DNA of 9,556 nt, from positions 1 to 9,556 of the forward strand of contig CANRFK010000046.1 of NCBI GenBank assembly GCA_947629875.1, given 5' to 3'. The translations under genes were made by a program, and so were the position numbers. Below are positions 5,417 to 9,556 of the stretch, piece after piece (within the stretch, counting starts at the first letter, position 1; each line of letters begins with the position of its first letter). The notes under the pieces were generated by a model, which saw nothing but the letters and a program-made list of their open reading frames with translations, was not told the origin of the DNA and searched no databases. Origin of the DNA: an uncultured Clostridia bacterium (GTDB lineage Bacteria; Bacillota; Clostridia; Christensenellales; Borkfalkiaceae).

Positions 5417-7168
5417 ATGCACAAGAGAGTATTCACCACTGCTCTCGCCCTTCTCCTCGGCGCCTGTCTCTTGACGGGTTGCGGAGGGACGCCCCAAACC
5501 CCGGGCACGACCCCGGGCGGGACGACGCCCGGCGGCACAACGCCCGGCGGCGACGACCCCGGAACCGTGGGCACGGCCGACTATCTCACCCACGGGGAGA
5601 CGCACACGTCGGACAAGAACTATCCCGCGGGCGACCACACGTGGGACACGAACAACAAATGCACGGTCTGCGGCTACGAGCTCCCCGTGACGGACGGGCT
5701 CGTGTACACCGAAGTGGAGGGCGGCCTCAAAGTCGGCTACGATTGGGGGAACGCCACGCTGACCGCGGCGGATACCATCGTCATCCCCGCCTACCACGAC
5801 GGCAAAAAGGTCGTCGAATTGCAGGGATATTATGACGGCAAAACGGCTTCCGAGACCCGCTTTGCGGGCGCAACGTTCAAGACGGTCGCCGTGCCCAACA
5901 CCGTGAAGAGCATCCCGACCTTCACCTTCTTCGGCAATGAGGGGCTCGAGACCGCCTACATCGGCGGCGGCGCGCTCGGCGACGAAGTTTTCTCTTGCTC
6001 CACCGTGAAGAAAGCCTTCATCAAGGCGCAGTCCATCGGCGATATGACGTTTACCTATACGACGGACGGCAAAACCATGACCCCCTGCCCCATCGAGGAG
6101 GCGGAGATCGACTGCACGGGCGCGATCGGCGGCTATACGTTCTATACCTGCCCCAACCTTGTCAAGGCGAAGATCGCGGGCGCGACCATCGGCGACTACA
6201 CATTTTATCGGTGCTCCGCCCTCGAAGAGGCACAAATCACGCGCGGCACATTCGGAGGATCTGTCAAGGGAGAGCAGACATTCCAGGAATGCAAGGCGCT
6301 CGAAAAGGTGACCCTTCCCGAGGATCTTTCCGCCATTCCCGCGAAAATGTTTTGGTTCTGCACCCATCTGCGGGAGTGCGACATCCCCGAGACGGTGACG
6401 GAAATCGGCGACAATGCATTCGAAGAGTGCCACCACCTCATCCGCATCACCCTCCCCGCGGGTCTGCAAACGGTGGGAGAGGACGCCTTCAAACTGTGCG
6501 GACGGCTCGCGGAGATCTGCAACCTCTCCGAACTCGAGTTTGAGCCGCACGTCGAGGACCCCAAGAACGAAGTTTCCTTCCTCGGCGTCTACACCGAGGT
6601 CATCGTCACCGAAAAGGCGCAGATGGGCACGTTTACGGAAAAGGACGATTTCCTCTTCTACAAGTCCGCGGCGGGCAAAAATTACCTCGTCTGCTACGAC
6701 GGCAACACCGCCAACCTCACCCTCCCCGCCGCCGCACCCGACGGCTCGAAATATGTCGTCCATGCATACGCGTTCGACACGCCGGATTTCGACCTCACTT
6801 CCGTGACGCTCGGGGACGGCGTGACCGCGCTCGGCTACGGGGCGTTCAGCAGCTGCAAGAAACTCACGTCCTTTACATTCGGGAACTGCCTCGAAAGCAT
6901 CGGCGATTTCTGCTTCAACAGTACGCCCCTCCTCACGGAAGTCACTCTTCCCGCAAGCCTCAACTATATCGGCCATGCGGCATTCTGGACAAACATCCCC
7001 GCAGAAGGTCTCCAGAGAGCGACCTTCGCCGAGCCGACGGGCTGGACGTGGCAGGGCGACGCCAAGGAATCCGTCAACCTCTCCGACCCCGAGCAGAACG
7101 CACAGTATCTCGCGCACACCTCGAACGGCGCCCCCAACCTCTATTGGCAACGCACGGCAACTGACTGA
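5417..7168 (+). CDS. Secreted lipoprotein with BspA-type leucine-rich repeats
   Basis: A 583-residue protein. The signal peptide is MHKRV followed by a hydrophobic core, with lipobox LLTGC and lipidation at Cys22. It is therefore expected to be anchored on the outer face of the membrane. A flexible Thr/Pro/Gly linker follows, including three exact TTPGG repeats (31-45). Residues 74-90 contain HTWDTNNKCTVCGYELP, a short CxxCG module seen in many Clostridia surface proteins. From about residue 115 onward are BspA/LRR_5-type repeats, for example TEIGDNAFEECHHLIRITLP (328-347) and ALGYGAFSSCKKLTSFTF (471-488). Such proteins are usually linked to adhesion or extracellular ligand binding; no enzyme motif is visible. 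The ATG at 5417 is chosen because AAGGAGG (5402-5408) lies 8 bases upstream and because it starts the signal peptide; the frame is open further upstream only through the attenuator. It is monocistronic. Confidence 0.93.
   Translation: MHKRVFTTALALLLGACLLTGCGGTPQTPGTTPGGTTPGGTTPGGDDPGTVGTADYLTHGETHTSDKNYPAGDHTWDTNNKCTVCGYELPVTDGLVYTEVEGGLKVGYDWGNATLTAADTIVIPAYHDGKKVVELQGYYDGKTASETRFAGATFKTVAVPNTVKSIPTFTFFGNEGLETAYIGGGALGDEVFSCSTVKKAFIKAQSIGDMTFTYTTDGKTMTPCPIEEAEIDCTGAIGGYTFYTCPNLVKAKIAGATIGDYTFYRCSALEEAQITRGTFGGSVKGEQTFQECKALEKVTLPEDLSAIPAKMFWFCTHLRECDIPETVTEIGDNAFEECHHLIRITLPAGLQTVGEDAFKLCGRLAEICNLSELEFEPHVEDPKNEVSFLGVYTEVIVTEKAQMGTFTEKDDFLFYKSAAGKNYLVCYDGNTANLTLPAAAPDGSKYVVHAYAFDTPDFDLTSVTLGDGVTALGYGAFSSCKKLTSFTFGNCLESIGDFCFNSTPLLTEVTLPASLNYIGHAAFWTNIPAEGLQRATFAEPTGWTWQGDAKESVNLSDPEQNAQYLAHTSNGAPNLYWQRTATD
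5507..5551 (+). repeat. Three 15-bp in-frame repeats encoding TTPGG
   Basis: Units 5507-5521, 5522-5536 and 5537-5551 each encode TTPGG in the linker after the lipidated Cys. The copies differ at synonymous positions. A diverged fourth start (DDPG) follows at 5552. Unit number could change by slippage without breaking the frame, altering linker length. Confidence 0.85.
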
Positions 7169-7182
7169 TACACCAACCACGG

Positions 7183-7223
7183 ACAACAAAAACGGCCGCC
7201 CCGCGCATTCTGCGCGGGGCGGC
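7183..7223 (-). terminator. Terminator between convergent lipoprotein gene and thrC
   Basis: A perfect 13-bp GC-rich hairpin joins 7195-7207 with 7211-7223 around a TTC loop. On the minus strand it is followed by GTTTTTGTTGTCC, so it works best as the thrC terminator. On the plus strand only TTCCCATCCTTCC follows, which is a poor U-tract, but the strong stem may still stop or stabilise the lipoprotein mRNA. It is placed 27 bases past the lipoprotein stop and 59 bases past the thrC stop. Confidence 0.85.
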
Positions 7224-7281
7224 TTCCCATCCTTCCCCCTATCTGCCCGCAAATTGCGGCAGGATGACGCCGCAACCTGCG

Positions 7282-8772
7282 TCACAAAAACTTTTTGACT
7301 TCCTCAAACATCTTGTCGACGCCCACCACCGTCTTGAAGCGCGGCGTCTTATAGCGGATGGCCTTCAAACTCTCGGGCACTTTCATCGCCGTGAGAAGAT
7401 GAATGCGCTTCACGCCCTTGAAACTATCCTTCACGTCGTTGCCCGTGAGGGCATAGAGAACATCCTGCGGGAACTTGTACGGGCTCGCCGTGGAGACGAC
7501 CACCATGGGAACGGGTTCCGCCTTGGGGTCATCCTTCTTGCGCTTCTCCTCGTACCGCTGGGCGACGCTCATGGCAACGCCCGTGTGGGTGTCCATGGGG
7601 TAGCCGTAGTCCATAAAGAAGTCGTAGATGCACTCCACCGTGCCGTCCTCGTCGGTGTAGTCGGCGTAAAACCCCTTGGTCTTGGCGAGTTCGGCAGGCG
7701 TCACCGAGTACTTCCCCGACTGCGAAAGCGCCTTCATGCGCTCCGCCGTCTTTTCCGCGTTCCTGCCCGAGAGTTCGAAGAGGAGCCGCTCCAAGTTGGA
7801 AGAGACGAGGATGTCCATGGAGGGCGACATCGTCTTGTAGAACGGCCGCCGCGCGTTGTAGTTGCCGCTCGCAAAGAAGTCGGTGAGCACGTTGTTTTTG
7901 TTGGAAGCGCACACAAGCGTCCCCACGGGCAGCCCCATCTCTTTTGCGTAATAGGCGGCGAGGATGTTGCCGAAGTTGCCAGTCGGCACGCAGAAGTCCA
8001 CTTTATCGCCGAATGTAATTTGGTCGGAGGTCATAAGATCGCAGTACGCCGAGAAGTAATAGGCGATCTGCGGCGCCAGTCTCCCGAAGTTGATGGAGTT
8101 GGCGGAGGAGAGCAGATACCCCCGTTCTTTTAACAGTGTTTTGCAGGTTTCGCTGTTCATGATGCGCTTGACGCCCGTCTGGCAGTCGTCAAAATTGCCC
8201 CGCACGGCGACGACGTTCACGTTGTCCCCGTCTGTCGTGCACATCTGCAACTTCTGCATCTTGGAGACGCCGTCGTCTGGGTAGAACACCATGATCTTGA
8301 CGCCCTCTTTGTCGCGGAAACCCTCCAAGGCCGCCTTTCCCGTGTCGCCGCTCGTCGCCACCAAAATGAGAATTTTCTCCTTGATGCCGAGAAGGTCGCA
8401 CCCTTTCCGAAGGAGGTGGGGAAGCACGGTGAGCGCCATATCCTTGAAGGCGCAGGTGGGGCCGTGGAAGAGTTCGAGCATATACATGCCGTTGTCGAGG
8501 CGGACAAGGGGGGCGGCGTCGCCGTCCTCAAACTGCGCGTATGCCTCCTTTGTCGCCGCGAGAAGTTCCTCTTTGTCGTACTCGTCGAAGTACTTGGAGA
8601 GGATGAACGCCGCGCGCTCGGGGTAGTCCATGCCGCACAGCTCTTCAAACTCCGCGGGGGAGACCTGCGGGAACTTTTCGGGCACAAAGAGCCCGCCGTC
8701 CTCCGCAATTCCCTTGACGACTGCCTCCGCGCCCGTCACTTTTTGATTTCCTCTCGTGCTGATAAAATACAT
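7282..8772 (-). CDS. thrC: Threonine synthase
   Basis: A 496-residue PLP enzyme that converts O-phosphohomoserine to threonine and phosphate in the cytoplasm. The N-terminal region MYFISTRGNQKVTGAEAVVK is typical of the long (fungal/E. coli-like) threonine synthases. HGPTCAFKDMA (103-113) carries the PLP lysine, Lys110. ATSGDTGKAA (139-148) is the phosphate-binding loop, SANSIN (223-228) is a conserved active-site motif, and PTGNFGN (263-269) binds the cofactor phosphate. The frame extends 14 codons upstream to 8814, but the ATG at 8772 has GGTGA (8782-8778) 5 bases upstream and gives the normal family N-terminus. No thrB or homoserine dehydrogenase gene is adjacent. It lies 87 bases after the P-loop gene with no obvious promoter between, so co-transcription is likely. 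Confidence 0.96.
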   Translation of the reverse strand: MYFISTRGNQKVTGAEAVVKGIAEDGGLFVPEKFPQVSPAEFEELCGMDYPERAAFILSKYFDEYDKEELLAATKEAYAQFEDGDAAPLVRLDNGMYMLELFHGPTCAFKDMALTVLPHLLRKGCDLLGIKEKILILVATSGDTGKAALEGFRDKEGVKIMVFYPDDGVSKMQKLQMCTTDGDNVNVVAVRGNFDDCQTGVKRIMNSETCKTLLKERGYLLSSANSINFGRLAPQIAYYFSAYCDLMTSDQITFGDKVDFCVPTGNFGNILAAYYAKEMGLPVGTLVCASNKNNVLTDFFASGNYNARRPFYKTMSPSMDILVSSNLERLLFELSGRNAEKTAERMKALSQSGKYSVTPAELAKTKGFYADYTDEDGTVECIYDFFMDYGYPMDTHTGVAMSVAQRYEEKRKKDDPKAEPVPMVVVSTASPYKFPQDVLYALTGNDVKDSFKGVKRIHLLTAMKVPESLKAIRYKTPRFKTVVGVDKMFEEVKKFL

Positions 8773-8786
8773 ATTTATCACCAAAT

Positions 8787-8832
8787 GCGCGCCCATAGAG
8801 GGCGCGCGATCCATGCGCGGCGTTTGCCGCGC
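8787..8832 (-). repeat. Two adjacent GC hairpins in the thrC 5' region
   Basis: Hairpin A pairs 8815-8821 with 8826-8832 (7 bp, 4-base loop). Hairpin B pairs 8787-8794 with 8800-8807 (8 bp, 5-base loop). On the minus strand they follow the P-loop gene's stop and precede the thrC ribosome binding site by 4 bases. Neither has a U-tract on the minus strand, so they are unlikely to be intrinsic terminators of that strand. They could protect mRNA ends, set relative expression of the two genes, or modulate access to the thrC start. Confidence 0.6.
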
Positions 8833-8859
8833 CTCTTTTCGATGCGTTTTCCGCCGTGA

Positions 8860-9267
8860 TTACAGATATTTTTTGGCGAAGTCGGGCAGTTCCTCCTCGG
8901 CACAGCTGCACGTGATTGTGATCTCAAGCCCCCGCATGTCGGCGACTTTTTCCATCATGTAGAAGAATTTCGCCATCTCGGCGATGCCCTTGCCCGCGAT
9001 GCGCGCGATGCCGTCGATGTAGATATACTCGTTGTCGTAGTTGCCCGCGATGGCGCCCTTGATGAAACCGCACAGCGCGTCCTCGCCGGCGATGGCGTAA
9101 TCGGAGCAGTCGATGAAGCGGACCTCGCGCTTTAAGTCGTACATATAGCGCTTGGTATCGGTGATGAAGATGAGGTGTCCCTTGGCGACAGCCACCGCAC
9201 TGTTGGCTGCGTCGATGATCCTCTTGGTTTTTCCGCTGCCTTTGGGTCCGCAAATGATTTTGATCAT
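8860..9267 (-). CDS. Small P-loop nucleotide-binding protein, function unknown
   Basis: A 135-residue protein. Walker A is GPKGSGKT (7-14), immediately after the first beta strand. A Walker B-like strand, EYIYIDGIA, places Asp85 at its end. The spacing fits a minimal P-loop NTPase core. Two close cysteines (Cys120 and Cys122, TCSCAEEEL) and a C-terminal LPDFAKKYL follow. I recall similar short ATP-binding proteins in Clostridia, but none with a known role. The ATG has GGGAGG 5 bases upstream, and a promoter lies at 9335-9307. It is the first gene of a probable two-gene unit with thrC. Thymidine-kinase-like architecture is possible in outline, but no lasso or zinc motif supports that. Confidence 0.88.
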   Translation of the reverse strand: MIKIICGPKGSGKTKRIIDAANSAVAVAKGHLIFITDTKRYMYDLKREVRFIDCSDYAIAGEDALCGFIKGAIAGNYDNEYIYIDGIARIAGKGIAEMAKFFYMMEKVADMRGLEITITCSCAEEELPDFAKKYL

Positions 9268-9306
9268 GAAGTCCTCCCTGCCTTATCGGCATATTTTGGT
9301 ACTACT

Positions 9307-9335
9307 ATTCTATCAAGTTTTCCGCAACTTTTCAA
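9307..9335 (-). promoter_or_regulatory. Sigma-A-type promoter of the P-loop gene and probably thrC
   Basis: On the minus strand, TTGAAA (9335-9330) and TAGAAT (9312-9307) are 17 bp apart. The expected start near 9300 leaves a leader of about 33 nt that includes the GGGAGG ribosome binding site. Confidence 0.75.
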
Positions 9336-9388
9336 GTGGTTTGCGAAAAATAGTCGGAAAAATTCTCTTGCCCGCTTTCCGCCCGTTT

Positions 9389-9417
9389 TTGCCCCTTTTT
9401 GCGCCCTGCCATATAAA
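9389..9417 (+). promoter_or_regulatory. Weak possible rightward promoter before the tandem repeats
   Basis: TTGCCC (9389-9394) and TATAAA (9412-9417) are 17 bp apart. The -35 box matches the consensus at 4 of 6 positions and the -10 box at 5 of 6. Transcription would start near 9424 and run into the repeat array. Chance occurrence is quite possible. Confidence 0.3.
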
Positions 9418-9421
9418 TATG

Positions 9422-9449
9422 TCATGTCGACCGCAGTGGAGACATCTCT
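9422..9449. repeat. Possible dispersed intergenic repeat (ATGTC...GACAT)
   Basis: ATGTC (9424-9428) and GACAT (9441-9445) form the ends of a short imperfect inverted repeat. The sequence resembles, from memory, the TGTCATGTCGA-type short repeats scattered between genes in many gut bacteria. Only one copy is present here, so the repeat status cannot be confirmed within the window. Confidence 0.4.
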
Positions 9450-9450
9450 A

Positions 9451-9556
9451 CCTTACTCTCGCCCCCTCCTCGGGAGCCTTGCCCATTCTCGCCCTCTCCT
9501 CGGGAGCATTGCCCATTCTCGCCCCCTCCTCGGGAGCATTGCCCATTCTCGCCCCC
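9451..9556. repeat. 30-bp tandem repeat array running off the right edge
   Basis: Units are 9451-9480 (diverged at its first bases and near its end), 9481-9510, 9511-9540 and a partial unit at 9541-9556. The unit is GCCCATTCTC, then GCCCCCTCCT, then CGGGAGCATT. Copies are directly joined with no spacers. Because 30 is divisible by 3, the array keeps any frame open. The plus-strand frame from ATG 9424 yields ten-residue repeats around AHSRPLLGSI. A minus-strand frame entering from the edge yields NAPEEGARMG repeats and stops at 9448. Neither has a supported start or ribosome binding site in the window. Confidence 0.9.

Noticed and set aside
5053..5574. Minus-strand reading frame across the divergent control region, with a proline-rich repeat
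   Set aside because: It is the reverse of the TTPGG-coding repeats and of the inverted repeat. It has no ribosome binding site and conflicts with the leader structure.
5396..7285. Long minus-strand reading frame opposite the LRR lipoprotein gene
   Set aside because: Its protein is low-complexity and Arg/Glu/Gly-rich with no domain, and it overlaps the attenuator and a terminator. The plus strand has a signal peptide, lipobox and LRRs.
8773..8814. 14-codon N-terminal extension of thrC
   Set aside because: The threonine synthase N-terminus begins at MYFISTRGNQ, and GGTGA is well placed for the ATG at 8772.
9451..9556. CRISPR array
   Set aside because: The 30-bp units are joined directly with no unique spacers, and no cas genes are present.

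Overview
The window looks like chromosomal DNA of a GC-rich member of the Clostridia, probably an uncultured gut lineage near Christensenellales or Oscillospirales. This is inferred from several things: strong AAGGAG/AGGAGG ribosome binding sites, a Clostridia-type 23S rRNA methyltransferase with a C-terminal extension, a DUF5685 protein, a BspA-type leucine-rich-repeat lipoprotein, and a small P-loop protein of a type I associate with Clostridia. Codons are strongly GC-biased, so long shadow reading frames lie opposite the real genes. The control regions and the left edge are AT-rich.

Layout, left to right. At 1-43 (minus) are the first codons of a gene that may be a tyrosine-recombinase integrase. 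Positions 73-139 hold two tandem hairpins, at least one a clear intrinsic terminator. They close a five-gene minus-strand unit read from right to left: trpS (4897-3902), a DUF5685 protein (3900-3019), a degenerate J-domain protein with a Cys-rich tail (3014-2406), a polytopic membrane protein (2402-1854) and the rRNA methyltransferase rlmD (1850-153). Gaps between these genes are only 1-4 bases, and a good sigma-A-type promoter lies just before trpS. The set links tRNA charging and rRNA modification with three uncharacterised proteins.

Positions 4898-5416 form a divergent control region. It contains the trpS promoter, a perfect 23-bp inverted repeat, the promoter of the rightward gene, and a roughly 170-nt leader. 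That leader folds on paper into a 12-bp closing stem with nested helices, followed by an intrinsic terminator placed directly before the ribosome binding site. This is the architecture of a riboswitch or attenuator, and I cannot match it to a known class. It precedes a secreted BspA-type LRR lipoprotein (5417-7168, plus).

A GC hairpin at 7195-7223 separates this gene from convergent thrC (threonine synthase, 8772-7282, minus). Upstream of thrC is a small P-loop nucleotide-binding protein (9267-8860, minus) with its own promoter; thrC is probably co-transcribed with it. The right end (9422-9556) holds a short dispersed-repeat-like sequence and then a 30-bp tandem repeat that runs off the window. 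The strongest candidates for something undescribed are the structured leader at 5243-5400 and the three-protein block carried between trpS and rlmD.
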